Made by a program: the position numbers and the translations under genes. From the NCBI RefSeq assembly GCF_004917065.1, contig NZ_SSYA01000002.1, positions 1,093,897 through 1,157,896 on the forward strand: a DNA stretch of 64,000 nucleotides, given 5' to 3'. The first letter of the stretch is position 1. Each line of letters begins with the position of its first letter. The DNA is from Geomonas ferrireducens. GTDB lineage: Bacteria; Desulfobacterota; Desulfuromonadia; Geobacterales; Geobacteraceae. The notes beneath the pieces were generated by a model, which searched no databases, had not been told where the DNA came from, and saw only the letters and a program-made list of their open reading frames with translations. Of this stretch, positions 35,280-44,302 are shown piece by piece.

Positions 35280-35653
35280 TCATGCCACATCGCACGATAG
35301 GCCATGCCACATCGCACGATAGGTCATGGCATATCGCACGATAGGTCGTAGCATATCGCACGATAGGTCGTAGTACATCGCACGATAGGTCATGGCATAT
35401 CGCACGATAGGTCGTAGCATATCGCACGATGGGTCGTAGCATATCGCACGATAGGTCGTAGCACATCGCACGATGGGTCGTAGCACATCGCACGATGGGT
35501 CGTAGCACATCGCACGATGGGTCGTAGCACATCGCACGATGGGTCGTAGCACATCGCGCGATAGGTCTTAGCACATCGCGCGATAGGTCATGGCACTTCG
35601 TGCAACAGGTCATGGCACATCGTGCGATAGGTAGCGACACAACGTGCGATACG
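35280..35653. repeat. 22-bp minisatellite, 16-17 head-to-tail copies
   Basis: Sixteen contiguous 22-base units fill 35280-35631, and a degenerate seventeenth follows to 35653. The unit is a variable left part (TCGTAGCACA, TCATGGCATA or TCGTAGCATA) and a constant right part (TCGCACGAT then AGG or GGG). There are no spacers. The constant part includes ATCG-CA-CGAT, a small palindrome. Edge units are most diverged. The array is bounded on both sides by GTTGCTCCATC followed by A-rich/CCC sequence (35258 and 35653). No convincing gene is seen in 35130-35770. Confidence 0.95.
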
Positions 35654-35774
35654 TTGCTCCATCGAACCCTAAGGGGATAACGCATGGCTCGATGTATTGC
35701 TCCATGCATAAATGGGGGGCCGGGCCGTTGGATTGGCTTGACTGGCGGGGCGAAATAACATAAACAATGAAGCG

Positions 35775-36173
35775 ATGAAAACCATCAAGGGACAAATAAC
35801 TGCATCACTTTTTGAATCGGTGCTCTCGTCTTCCGTCGACAAAGGCGCAACGCGCTTCGCCCTTTGGTTTTACCCTTCAACGACGAAAAACCAAAGGCGA
35901 CGAGTGATCGAAAGGTTTCGGTCATACGCCTTAGGCCATGAGGAACTGGAACCGGTTACTCTTTATTTCGGGACGGATGATGCTCCTGAAGGGACACCGG
36001 TCGAGGCGATGCCCCTGACGTTCAGACTCAACGCGGAGTCGATAAAGAAGCTGACCCTGCATCTGAAAAGACTGATCCGGACATGTGATGCCGTCGCCAC
36101 TTACGCCGACAACGACAGTTCGTTCCGCTGCGCCATCGTCCTTCACGAAAAGACTGTGCATCTGAGGGGATGA
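35775..36173 (+). CDS. Hypothetical protein
   Basis: A 132-residue protein of mixed alpha/beta character with a basic region (TTKNQRRRVIERFRSYALG) and a C-terminal part rich in His, Cys and Asp. I recognise no family. The ribosome site is weak (GAAG upstream), so the start is uncertain. It is alone on this strand between the minisatellite and the minus-strand lipoprotein cluster. Confidence 0.5.
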   Translation: MKTIKGQITASLFESVLSSSVDKGATRFALWFYPSTTKNQRRRVIERFRSYALGHEELEPVTLYFGTDDAPEGTPVEAMPLTFRLNAESIKKLTLHLKRLIRTCDAVATYADNDSSFRCAIVLHEKTVHLRG

Positions 36174-36227
36174 TTCTCGAACGATCAAGTGTTCGCGGAC
36201 AGGGACAAGAGAATTAAAGAGTTGAAA

Positions 36228-36563
36228 TCAAACGGACTCTATGATGAACGTAATGATCCCGCACACGACCACCATCAGCAGCAAACCGAAGATAAAAACG
36301 GCGTCTGCCACCCGCTCTATCCTGTACATGCGCTGCCGCTTTCTGGTTCTCAAGGCCCAATAGGACAGTAAACACGAGGTAAGAAAGATAAGCGACGCGA
36401 CAGCCAAAATGTCATCCGCCAGCGTATCGATGCGCTTAATGGTAATGAAGACGCGTACCAGGCCGATTACGGTAAGGCAGACACCAACCATCGCGGCCGA
36501 AGCAGTAAAGATGTGGACGCTTATGTCCTCTTCGAGCTTGTACTCCTCAAGCTTGTCTTCCAT
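36228..36563 (-). CDS. Three-TM membrane protein, unknown function
   Basis: A 111-residue protein with an acidic N-terminal 15 residues and three predicted membrane spans (about 20-40, 50-70, 88-108). Family not recognised. It lies 27 bases after the cupin gene on the same strand, so it is probably the last gene of the 39410-36228 cluster. Confidence 0.6.
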   Translation of the reverse strand: MEDKLEEYKLEEDISVHIFTASAAMVGVCLTVIGLVRVFITIKRIDTLADDILAVASLIFLTSCLLSYWALRTRKRQRMYRIERVADAVFIFGLLLMVVVCGIITFIIESV

Positions 36564-36589
36564 ACAAACCCGCTCCCAAGCCCTCTAGC

Positions 36590-36934
36590 TCACCCTTTCC
36601 TGACTATATCGACGGAAATCTCCACAGCGGGAATCGTGCCTCTGTTCTCGAGCCAGTGCATGGTGTTCCTGTCTTCGGGCCAGCCTACCCCCGGACCGTA
36701 GTCCGTGGCTATGCCGTTTCGGTGGTCGGTGATGGTTCCCTGTAGAATATAGACGGTGCCAGGCCTGTCTATATGGTCATGCAGCGGGCCGAAGACGCCT
36801 CCAGGCTCTATGGTCACCATGCGCATGCGCAGTTCGCGCCCCGCCATCCCCTCTATCTCGGGACCAAGATCTACACTCGCAAGTAACTGCACCGTCACCC
36901 CTTTGGTTTCGATGCTTAACGGGTCATCACTCAT
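36590..36934 (-). CDS. Small cupin-domain protein
   Basis: A 114-residue single-domain cupin. GPLHDHIDRPGTVYILQGTITDH gives the first cupin motif with its metal-binding His pair; the second motif (NTMHWLENRG) supplies another His. Many such proteins are sensors or small-molecule enzymes of unknown substrate. The start at 36934 has GGAGGAG upstream; the longer frame lacks such a site. Confidence 0.75.
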   Translation of the reverse strand: MSDDPLSIETKGVTVQLLASVDLGPEIEGMAGRELRMRMVTIEPGGVFGPLHDHIDRPGTVYILQGTITDHRNGIATDYGPGVGWPEDRNTMHWLENRGTIPAVEISVDIVRKG

Positions 36935-36966
36935 GGCACTCTCCTCCGTGTATCTCGAGGCACTTC

Positions 36967-37506
36967 TCACTGCGCCTTGGCAAGGGTGAAGGACTTTACC
37001 ATCTGCTGCACCGCCGGGAGATCCCTTGCGAAATAATAGCGCGCCGGCGCCGAGTAAGTGATCTGGTAGTACCAGTTATCGTGTACGAAGCCGTAGATCT
37101 CGGCGCGATACTTCAATCCGGTTTTGGTGCTGTAAGTCAGGCGGACGCGAAAACCGGGCTCCCCACCAATCATCGCGGGTTCATTTTCCTCCACCGCGTC
37201 CACGGGGAAGTTCTGGTCCGACTGGAATTCGTCGATGACGACTTCGGCCAGCTCCTGCGGCAGCATCCCCGAAGTCACCCGTCGCTTCGTGTGGGTAAAC
37301 TGTTTCTCCTCCTGGAGTCCCTTCCTGGCGATATCCACGTTCTGCAGGGCTGGATACTCCTTGCTGACCGACATCAGCGCGTTGGTCCTGTGCTCTTTCC
37401 AGCCAGGCGGTTGGGTCACCGAAAAAGGCCGGTTTTCCGCCACGGGCTTGGTTGTCGCACAGCCGCCAAGGAGAACAAGCACCATCACCAGCAGCACCCT
37501 TTTCAT
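36967..37506 (-). CDS. Lipoprotein, unknown function
   Basis: A 179-residue protein with signal peptide and lipobox LLGGC (Cys16), so it is predicted to be lipid-anchored. The mature part has a PsbP-like or DUF1795-like feel (FSVTQPPGWKEH, later YQITYSAP) but no firm family. Linked to the M48 protease and another lipoprotein, which suggests envelope quality control. It ends 33 bases before the cupin gene start. Confidence 0.65.
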   Translation of the reverse strand: MKRVLLVMVLVLLGGCATTKPVAENRPFSVTQPPGWKEHRTNALMSVSKEYPALQNVDIARKGLQEEKQFTHTKRRVTSGMLPQELAEVVIDEFQSDQNFPVDAVEENEPAMIGGEPGFRVRLTYSTKTGLKYRAEIYGFVHDNWYYQITYSAPARYYFARDLPAVQQMVKSFTLAKAQ

Positions 37507-37518
37507 TTATGGCCTCCC

Positions 37519-38655
37519 CTAACGCAGGTTTTTCAGCATCCCCTCGATGTAGCCGCGGTCTTGAGCACCAGGTTGCAGCTTCAGATATTCACCAAGTGAC
37601 TTACGTGCAAGCTCCGCGTCCTTTTCCTTGTAGGCAATAAGGCCCAACATGCGGTAAGGCTCGGGATACAGCGGGTCCAGCCGGACCGCCTTCTGATACA
37701 GCTCTTTTGCTCTCACCAGGTCGGGATGGCTGCTGTTGCGGCGGAAAGTCTCCCCCATGAGCAGGCAGGCCCGTGCATCCTCGCCACGGGCGGAGATATA
37801 ACGCGTGATGCAGTCCTGCGCCCTCTCGAAGTGCCCCGCCTTCATGTCCATCTCCGCGTTTTCAAGCAGCAGTACGGCAAAGGTACGCAGGTACCCCTCG
37901 GCGTTGGTCTTCCCCTTTTTACCGTTTGCCTCAAGGGCGAGCAGAGCGTTGAAGTTATCGATCCGCGCCTGGAGCATCGGATGCGATGCGAAGAAGAAGG
38001 TCTCTTTGCGATCTTCCACCTTGGCCTCCTTCTGCAGTGCGCCGAAGACCTTGGGTGCCTCGTAGGGATCATAACCTGCCCGCATCAGCAACCGGAACCC
38101 TTCGCGGTCGGCTTCGGCCTCCAGCTCGCGGGAGTATCCCTTCATGGATGCAAGCGCTCCCAGGTTTCCCAGAGGGGTCAGGAGGTTCCCGGTCAGCATC
38201 CCGAGCACCGTCGAAAGAGCACTCTTGTCTTTTGTGTCGCGAAACTCCTTCAGCATGTGGCGATTGATGGCATGGATGCTTTCGTGGGCGAGGATCGTGG
38301 CGAGCTGCGCCTCGTTCTCCATATTCGCCAACATGCCGGTATTGATGTAGCCGCTGCCGTTGGGGAAGATAAAGGCGTTGCAGGAGTGCTCCCTGATGAT
38401 CCGGAACTTGAGGGGCAAGACCGCGAGTTCCTCCCTTGTGCGCAGCGTCTTCACAACATTGTCCAGGTAAAGCTCCATCTCCGCGTTCTTGTAGATCTGG
38501 CTGCTGTCGTTCAGCTTCTTCACTTCCTCGTCGGCCCGCAGCCAAAGCCGCCGCTCATCGTCATCCTGCGGGTATGCCGGGCCGGCACCTGCCGCCGCGA
38601 AGGAGGCCGGACAGCAAAGCGCAAGTAGCACGACGATGAGGCAAAGCCTGATCAT
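37519..38655 (-). CDS. M48-family metalloprotease with TPR tail (BepA-like)
   Basis: A 378-residue exported zinc protease. Signal peptide at residues 1-21, LAHESIHAINRHM (HExxH zinc motif, about residue 143), the third zinc ligand Glu in SRELEAEADREGFRL (about 178), then C-terminal tetratricopeptide repeats (about 255-375). This is the architecture of BepA/YfgC, a periplasmic protease-chaperone for outer-membrane proteins. It overlaps the upstream lipoprotein gene by four bases, so the two are co-translated. Confidence 0.85.
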   Translation of the reverse strand: MIRLCLIVVLLALCCPASFAAAGAGPAYPQDDDERRLWLRADEEVKKLNDSSQIYKNAEMELYLDNVVKTLRTREELAVLPLKFRIIREHSCNAFIFPNGSGYINTGMLANMENEAQLATILAHESIHAINRHMLKEFRDTKDKSALSTVLGMLTGNLLTPLGNLGALASMKGYSRELEAEADREGFRLLMRAGYDPYEAPKVFGALQKEAKVEDRKETFFFASHPMLQARIDNFNALLALEANGKKGKTNAEGYLRTFAVLLLENAEMDMKAGHFERAQDCITRYISARGEDARACLLMGETFRRNSSHPDLVRAKELYQKAVRLDPLYPEPYRMLGLIAYKEKDAELARKSLGEYLKLQPGAQDRGYIEGMLKNLR

Positions 38656-39410
38656 TTCTTCAGTCCCGGGAATTCGTCGAGAGCCACCTCGACGAAACCT
38701 TTTGCCTGGTCCGGGTCGCGCAGGTTCGTCGAACCGCCCTTAAGGTTGTGCCAGAGGACGGTCCCATTGCGGTCAACGAGGGCTATCCTGAGGGTCGTCC
38801 CCTCCCCTCTCGGTACGACGACGATCCCGGTGAACGCCGACATCATCACGCCCGAGACGGTGCCGAGGACATTCACCGCCTTTTTCCCGGCACTGGCATA
38901 CTGGTCCACGCCGTGGACGAGGAGCAGGGCATCGGCCCCAGCCGGATCCAGGATCTTGGGGATCGGCCCGACCGAGTAGTCTGCGCCTGTCTCGTACGTC
39001 GTCGGGGCGCTTTGGGTAAATCCGGGCTGAGCCGGAGCGGCATGGTACATGATGGCGTTACTCACCACCGGGAAGAGAGCGAGTACCTCCTTCATCTCCT
39101 GCTCATTTTGAGGGTCCGTCTTCAGCACCGATATTTTGGTGCCGGAACCTTCGAACTGGGCGAGCAGGGCCTTGGTGACGTTGTCACTTGCGAGGTTCGA
39201 CCATTCATCCATAAGTTCAGGGACGCCACCGGCGGAAACGAGGTAAACCTTTATGTCCGGTTTGGCAAAAACGATGCTCTTTATGTTCTGACATTTCTGT
39301 GAGAGGGCGGGATGAGTCTGGATAGTCCGTGGTGCGGCACACCCCAGCAGCAAGAGGGAGAAACCTATCGCGATAAAAACCAGCCGGGCACATCGTTTAA
39401 GGTTGTCCAT
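38652..39410 (-). CDS. Putative lipoprotein, unknown function
   Basis: A 252-residue protein with a signal peptide and lipobox LLLGC (Cys24). The mature part alternates predicted helices and strands (IKSIVFAKPDIKVYLVSAGG, ADALLLVHGVDQY, LRIALVDRNGTVLWHN), resembling lipoproteins of the GNA1162/DUF799 type, but I cannot confirm that. First gene of the cluster; it overlaps the M48 protease gene. Confidence 0.65.
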   Translation of the reverse strand: MDNLKRCARLVFIAIGFSLLLLGCAAPRTIQTHPALSQKCQNIKSIVFAKPDIKVYLVSAGGVPELMDEWSNLASDNVTKALLAQFEGSGTKISVLKTDPQNEQEMKEVLALFPVVSNAIMYHAAPAQPGFTQSAPTTYETGADYSVGPIPKILDPAGADALLLVHGVDQYASAGKKAVNVLGTVSGVMMSAFTGIVVVPRGEGTTLRIALVDRNGTVLWHNLKGGSTNLRDPDQAKGFVEVALDEFPGLKK

Positions 39411-39695
39411 AAAGCCTCCGACATAGTCAGGGAAAAAGCGAGATAGAAGCAGTAACGGTGGTCTCCAAACAAAGGGAATTCAAATACAGTAAGATTTTAT
39501 GTCACAGTGAAATATTGTCAAAAATGACCAGTCCAGAATCATTGCGGCAACCAGTTTGGAACTCGAAGGATCCTCACCCCGTTTCACCTACAGAGAAACC
39601 CTTGATTTTCCTAACTCTATCTGGTACAAGTCGTGTCCGTAAAGTAACCATTGACGCCGGCATCGCTTGTTCGATCCCGGTATTGCAGCCAATAA

Positions 39696-39738
39696 GCAAC
39701 AGGGGACCAGCTATTTTAGCTGGTCCCCTGTTGCCGTT
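39696..39738 (+). terminator. Perfect 18-bp stem-loop in the leader of the ferritin-like gene
   Basis: GCAACAGGGGACCAGCTA and its exact complement at 39717-39734 flank a TTT loop; CGTTTT follows on the plus strand. No plus-strand gene lies upstream on this side within 3 kb, so it is either a terminator or attenuator of a leader transcript, or a stand-alone hairpin element. The rest of 39411-39787 holds no gene I can support. Confidence 0.6.
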
Positions 39739-39787
39739 TTGGAGGAGCGTAGGTGAAATACGGACACCAAGTCAGGAGAATTTCCCC

Positions 39788-40324
39788 ATGATCAGTAGAC
39801 AGAAGATACTGCAGAAAGAGAATGCACAGACCTTGAAGCTGCCCATGGACCAACTGCACTTCTTGCAGCAGTGTGCAGGATTCGAGTCGAAAGTGGCGAG
39901 TTTATACCACCATTTCTCCGATCTCTTTGCCGATGACGAAAGCCTCTCCATGTTGTTCAAGAAGACGGCAGTCGAGGAGGAAAATCATGCCCAGCAGTTC
40001 CACCTGGCGATAAGGCTGCAAGGAACCGGCATGGAAGCGGTCAAGATCGACGTCACCAAAGCGTCCGCCAACCTGAAAAAACTGGAGGAAATCGTCGAGC
40101 GGCTGACCGGCTCGACGCCGTTTCCCGAAGACGCCCTTGACTTGGCCATCCGTCTGGAGGAGCAGGTGGCACTTTTGCATATGTCCAACGTGGTGCACTT
40201 CCAGGACGCAGGACTCAAGCAGCTTTTCGAGGCGATGATGGCGCATGACAACGGCCATGTCACCATGTTGAAGGATTACCGGGAGGTCATCCGCATGGGG
40301 AAAAGTACGATGGAATTTTGCTGA
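39788..40324 (+). CDS. Ferritin-like domain protein
   Basis: A 178-residue helical protein. Conserved acids and histidines are FESKVASLYHHF, KTAVEEENHAQQFHLAI (E-x-x-H), RLEEQVALLHM and MMAHDNGHVTML, laid out as in the rubrerythrin-type ferritin-like fold. No rubredoxin cysteines. The ATG at 39788 has CAGGAGA upstream; a longer frame with no ribosome site extends to 39458. Probably an iron-binding or peroxide-handling protein; the third of this superfamily in the window. Confidence 0.7.
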   Translation: MISRQKILQKENAQTLKLPMDQLHFLQQCAGFESKVASLYHHFSDLFADDESLSMLFKKTAVEEENHAQQFHLAIRLQGTGMEAVKIDVTKASANLKKLEEIVERLTGSTPFPEDALDLAIRLEEQVALLHMSNVVHFQDAGLKQLFEAMMAHDNGHVTMLKDYREVIRMGKSTMEFC

Positions 40325-40345
40325 CAACGAGATGTGAGCGGAACG

Positions 40346-42268
40346 TTACGCCCGTCCTGCAAGGCAGGCAGCAGCCCCGTCACGAAGCCCATGCGCCAGC
40401 GGCTGGTGATGGACGATGTGAAGGGCCTTGCACGCCCTGGTGATGGCGACGTACAGGAGGTTTCGGTCCGGGTCGGTCTGGCGGTAGTCGAAGGAACTGG
40501 GGTTGTAGAGGATCACGTTGGTGAACTCGACTCCCTTGATGGCGTGAGCATGGATCACCTGGACCCCGGGCGAAAAGGAGACCTCCCCTTCGGCGTGCAG
40601 GCCTGGAACGCCGGAGAGCGCAGCGTGCAGCGCCTTGACGTCCGCCTTCTTCTTGCAGATGACACCGGTAAGCGAGCCGGGTGCGGCCTGCACCATAGCC
40701 TCGACGACTTCCCGGATCTTCGCCATCGACTCGGCGGCGTTTCGCGTGGCATGGAAATCGAGCGCACCGGAATGGGCCTTGGTGGTGTCGGCGCTCCTCC
40801 CGCTCACCTGGGCGGCCAGGTCGACGATCTCCTTCGGACAGCGGTAGGAAACGGTCAGGTTCTCCTTTTCCAGCCCCTGCGAGTGGAGCTGGGCCATGAC
40901 GCTTGAGAACCCCTGCGAGTCGAGGAAACTCAGTATCTGCTGTTTTTCGTCGGCACATATGGTGATGCTTCGCGCAGCTGAGGTAGCGGCCACGATGGTA
41001 CGCAGCTCTAGCGAGGAGAGATCCTGGGCTTCGTCGACCACGATGTGGTCGTAGGCATTCAGCGCCCCGACCACCACTGTCCCTGCCGGGCGACGCAGCT
41101 GAGCCAGGCGAAGCAGGATGCTGACATCGGAGAACGAGACGGTCCGCTCCTTCGCCTCGAACTTCCTCTGGGCCGTACGCTGGAACTCAGCGCCGGAATC
41201 GGTGCAAAGTGCGGCGACTACGTAATCCTGCATGAGGAAGCGCCACAGGTCGGTGACCGGCTCGATCTTCGTGGTCTCCTTCACGTATTTCGCGAGAAGG
41301 GCCGGAACCCGGCTGCTTTTCTTCTGCGCCCCGAAGGAATCGTCGAAGACCGTCTTCAACGAGTGCACGCCTAGGGCTGCGAGCGCCGTCAGGGACCATG
41401 CGCTGTAGGTATCCACCCGGACCGGACCGAGGAGGGTATCGCTGCTTTGCTTCACGTAGTCGCGCAGGACCCGGTTGAACATGAGGACGATGCACCGCTC
41501 CGGGCGGTACCTCTCGGGGGCATCGAACATGAGGTAGGAGAGCCTGTGGAGGGCGACCGTGGTCTTCCCTGCTCCGGCTGCACCGTTTATCACCACCACG
41601 CCGTCTTTTAGCTTGGTGATGGCGCGGAACTGTTCGGGAGAGATGAGGGCCGCGATGGAATCCACCATCCGGTGGTCCTCGGTGCGCTCCTTGGTGTCGG
41701 CGGTCGACTCGCCGGCCGAGCCGTTCTTGTGCCACGTGTCGCCGCGCAGCTCGTAGGTCTCCGAAGGGGTCTCGATCCGGTGCAGGGCCTTCCTGGTGAT
41801 GGTCACCTTGTCCCGGCGGGTGATCACCCCTTCCCTCTCCACTCCCCTTATGGTGAGCTCGTACTCCTCCCCTATTTCATACCCCTCGTAGAAGGGACCC
41901 GTGATCTCCGCCTTGCGCCAGTCGATGACGATCACACGCTGGCCGTCCATGAGCGTCTGGTTGCCGATCAGGTACTCTTTCTTCCCGATCCTGCGGTCGG
42001 TGTCGTGGATGCCTAGGATGCCGAAGTAAGGAGATGCCTGCTGGGTGAATTCATGGAGGTACTTGCGCGGCGAGTGGTGCCCGTGCTCGATCAGTTTTTC
42101 CGCGATATCGTTCTTCTCGCGCCAGTCCACCGAGGCGAGGCGCTGCTGTTCCAGCTCCTTCGTGTACGCCTCGTGCCTCCCGATCGTCTGCAGGCGGTCC
42201 GCCGCGTAGCGCCCGATCGCCTCATGCACCCTGTCCAACCGCTCGATTTCCTGCTTTACGATTTCCAT
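40346..42268 (-). CDS. UvrD/Rep-type superfamily 1 helicase (HelD-like)
   Basis: A 640-residue SF1 helicase. An N-terminal coiled-coil region (about 1-150) precedes the Walker A motif VINGAAGAGKTTVALHRL (about 240), DHIVVDEAQDLSS (motif II, about 420), SYRCPKEIVDLAAQV (motif IV) and a C-terminal LLYVAITRACKALHI (motif VI). The helical N-terminus and the overall length resemble HelD, which releases RNA polymerase, more than Rep or UvrD, but this is inference. The start at 42268 has GGGGAG upstream. It is convergent with the ferritin-like gene. Confidence 0.82.
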   Translation of the reverse strand: MEIVKQEIERLDRVHEAIGRYAADRLQTIGRHEAYTKELEQQRLASVDWREKNDIAEKLIEHGHHSPRKYLHEFTQQASPYFGILGIHDTDRRIGKKEYLIGNQTLMDGQRVIVIDWRKAEITGPFYEGYEIGEEYELTIRGVEREGVITRRDKVTITRKALHRIETPSETYELRGDTWHKNGSAGESTADTKERTEDHRMVDSIAALISPEQFRAITKLKDGVVVINGAAGAGKTTVALHRLSYLMFDAPERYRPERCIVLMFNRVLRDYVKQSSDTLLGPVRVDTYSAWSLTALAALGVHSLKTVFDDSFGAQKKSSRVPALLAKYVKETTKIEPVTDLWRFLMQDYVVAALCTDSGAEFQRTAQRKFEAKERTVSFSDVSILLRLAQLRRPAGTVVVGALNAYDHIVVDEAQDLSSLELRTIVAATSAARSITICADEKQQILSFLDSQGFSSVMAQLHSQGLEKENLTVSYRCPKEIVDLAAQVSGRSADTTKAHSGALDFHATRNAAESMAKIREVVEAMVQAAPGSLTGVICKKKADVKALHAALSGVPGLHAEGEVSFSPGVQVIHAHAIKGVEFTNVILYNPSSFDYRQTDPDRNLLYVAITRACKALHIVHHQPLAHGLRDGAAACLAGRA

Positions 42269-42289
42269 CAACTCCCCACAACTACAACA

Positions 42290-42745
42290 TAAAAAAGCAC
42301 CCGCAGGAAAACCCACAAGTGCCTTGTAACGTTCTTCAAGATGATTTCCTACCGCCCACCTTCGCACCGCTCAACACGGACTAGATATAACCAGATCCAT
42401 GTAATGTTTCAAGCACTTTCTTCCAGCATCGCCGATGTCAATGCCGCGATCTCCGGTCACCCCAGCCAAAATACTGGGCATGCGAATTCCGCTCGAGACA
42501 TACCTGTGTCATCCATCCCCCCTTGTTTACCTCAAGGCACCTGGCGATCGCAAAGTGATATACTGTCAGGGCATTGAAGTCACAGTTACAACCAGGCGTT
42601 TCCTGCGTAGAGATTTCACGGACGGAGGGGATAATAAAGGCCGGGTTAATGCTGGTAGCCCTCGTACTGTATGCCATCCCCCTATTTTACATAGCACCGT
42701 CCAGTGCGAGCCGCATCAAATCTTACGATGGAAAGGAGAGACGGT
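42290..42745. other. Gap between the helicase gene and the 42746 gene
   Basis: About 450 bases. No coding region with codon use and ribosome site could be supported; open frames here overlap the start of the next gene or lack a start signal. Confidence 0.5.
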
Positions 42746-43156
42746 ATGAGAAACCTTATGACTGCCGCGCTGGTTCTTGTAACAACCGCCGTGTTGATGG
42801 GCATGGGTAGCCTGGGGGGCGCACCGGAGGGAGAGGTACCCAAAACGGATGAGAACATCAAGGTGCAGCTTACCGACCGCTCCGGAATGAAACTCGAATT
42901 GAGCAGGTTTTCTATGAACGGCAAGGTCTTTCTCGAGGGGAAACGAGGGGCGGGAGACATGAGCGTCTTCTTCCACGACCTGAAAGAAGTAGACCTTGGC
43001 CCTGTCAGTGGCGATACGGTGCCGGCCGATCTGCTGCTTAAATCAGGGCGTCGCCTCCAACTCAAGATACGGACGAGTGCCGTCTTCCACGGAGAAACAG
43101 GAGACGGAGCCTACCAGATCTCCGCGCCTGACGTGAGCCGGATCCACATTCACTAG
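42746..43156 (+). CDS. Small exported protein, unknown function
   Basis: A 136-residue protein with a probable signal peptide (MRNLMTAALVLVTTAVLMGMG). The mature part is predicted mainly beta (IKVQLTDRSGMKLELSRFSM, DLLLKSGRRLQLKIRT). No family recognised. GGAAAGGAGAGACGGT lies upstream of the ATG. It is 60 bases upstream of the radical SAM gene, so it may be in the same transcript. Confidence 0.6.
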   Translation: MRNLMTAALVLVTTAVLMGMGSLGGAPEGEVPKTDENIKVQLTDRSGMKLELSRFSMNGKVFLEGKRGAGDMSVFFHDLKEVDLGPVSGDTVPADLLLKSGRRLQLKIRTSAVFHGETGDGAYQISAPDVSRIHIH

Positions 43157-43215
43157 ATAAGGGTACGCAGAAGCGAAAAAAACCGGAACTTGACGTGGGA
43201 AACGCAGGGGGAGCC

Positions 43216-44226
43216 ATGAAAGAGGCACTGTTTTTCGAGCGGGGAGAAGGGAACACAGTGCGCTGCAACCTTTGTCGCTTCCGCTGTCACATCGCCGATG
43301 GCGCCCGTGGCATCTGCGCCGTACGTGAAAACCGTGATGGTACACTCTACAGCCTGGTCTATGGCAAACTCTGCGCCGAGCATGACGATCCGATCGAAAA
43401 AAAACCGCTCTTCCATGTCATGCCGGGGACCAGGTCCTACTCCATAGCCACGGTTGGATGCAACTTCCATTGCCGCCATTGCCAGAACTACACCATTTCC
43501 CAAGTTGAGCGTGGTGCCCCCATTATTGGTACCGAGCGCTCCCCCTTGGAAATCGTACAGAAGGCCTGCGATGCCGGCTGCCGTTCCATCTCCTACACCT
43601 ACACCGAGCCGACCATATTTTTCGAATTTGCCTACGACACCGCCATCCTTGCGAAAGAAGCCGGCCTGAGCAACGTTTTCGTCACCAACGGCTACATAAG
43701 CAAGGAGGCGCTATCCATGATCGCGCCCTGCCTGGATGCGGCCAATATCGACCTCAAAGGTTTCTCCGAGAGCTTCTACCGGGACGTTGTCCATGCCCGT
43801 CTCTCCGAAGTCCTCGACTCTATCATCGAGTATCGCAGGCAGGGGATTTGGCTGGAACTGACCACGCTGATCATACCGGGACTGAACGACTCCGAGGCGG
43901 AACTGAAGGGAATAGCGGAATTCATCGTCACAAACCTGGGGGTCGATACCCCTTGGCACGTGACCCAGTTCTACCCTACCTACCAGATGACCGACCGGCC
44001 ACGGACCCCGGTGGACACGCTGCGCAGGGCGCGTGAGATCGGCCGCGCCGCCGGCCTGCACTATGTTTATGAAGGCAACGTGCCCGGTGAGGGCGGAGAG
44101 AACACCTGGTGTCCCTCCTGTTCGGCCCTTCTAATCGAGCGTTACGGTTTTGCCATCAATACCAACAGGATACGCAACGGGGCCTGTCCTGAATGCGGCG
44201 CCACCATAGCGGGCCTCGGCATCTGA
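43216..44226 (+). CDS. amrS: AmmeMemoRadiSam-system radical SAM enzyme
   Basis: A 336-residue radical SAM protein. The cluster-binding motif is CNFHCRHC at about residues 84-91. Cysteines near the N-terminus (VRCNLCRFRCHIADGARGICAVREN) and C-terminus (WCPSCSALLIERYG, ACPECGATI) form further metal sites typical of the family. AMMECR1- and Memo-like partners are usually encoded nearby but are not seen within this window. Function in the system is not known. GGGGGAG precedes the ATG. Confidence 0.85.
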   Translation: MKEALFFERGEGNTVRCNLCRFRCHIADGARGICAVRENRDGTLYSLVYGKLCAEHDDPIEKKPLFHVMPGTRSYSIATVGCNFHCRHCQNYTISQVERGAPIIGTERSPLEIVQKACDAGCRSISYTYTEPTIFFEFAYDTAILAKEAGLSNVFVTNGYISKEALSMIAPCLDAANIDLKGFSESFYRDVVHARLSEVLDSIIEYRRQGIWLELTTLIIPGLNDSEAELKGIAEFIVTNLGVDTPWHVTQFYPTYQMTDRPRTPVDTLRRAREIGRAAGLHYVYEGNVPGEGGENTWCPSCSALLIERYGFAINTNRIRNGACPECGATIAGLGI

Positions 44227-44302
44227 AACGGCACGGTAAAACACAGGAAAAGCAAAGTGCTGGAACGGCGCTGATCACCTTCTCAATCAAAGGGAGAAAC
44301 CC

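Noticed and set aside
35224..35709. Long minus-strand open frame through the 22-bp array, and the idea of a CRISPR
   Set aside because: The repeat unit is not a multiple of three and all frames are open by composition; there is no ribosome site. Units abut without spacers, so it is not a CRISPR.
39650..39690. tRNA-like TTCGATC stretch upstream of the ferritin-like gene
   Set aside because: The flanking bases do not pair as a T-stem, and no acceptor strand or CCA follows.
42574..42810. 78-codon frame upstream of the 42746 gene
   Set aside because: It overlaps the well-supported start of the next gene in another frame and has a poor ribosome site.
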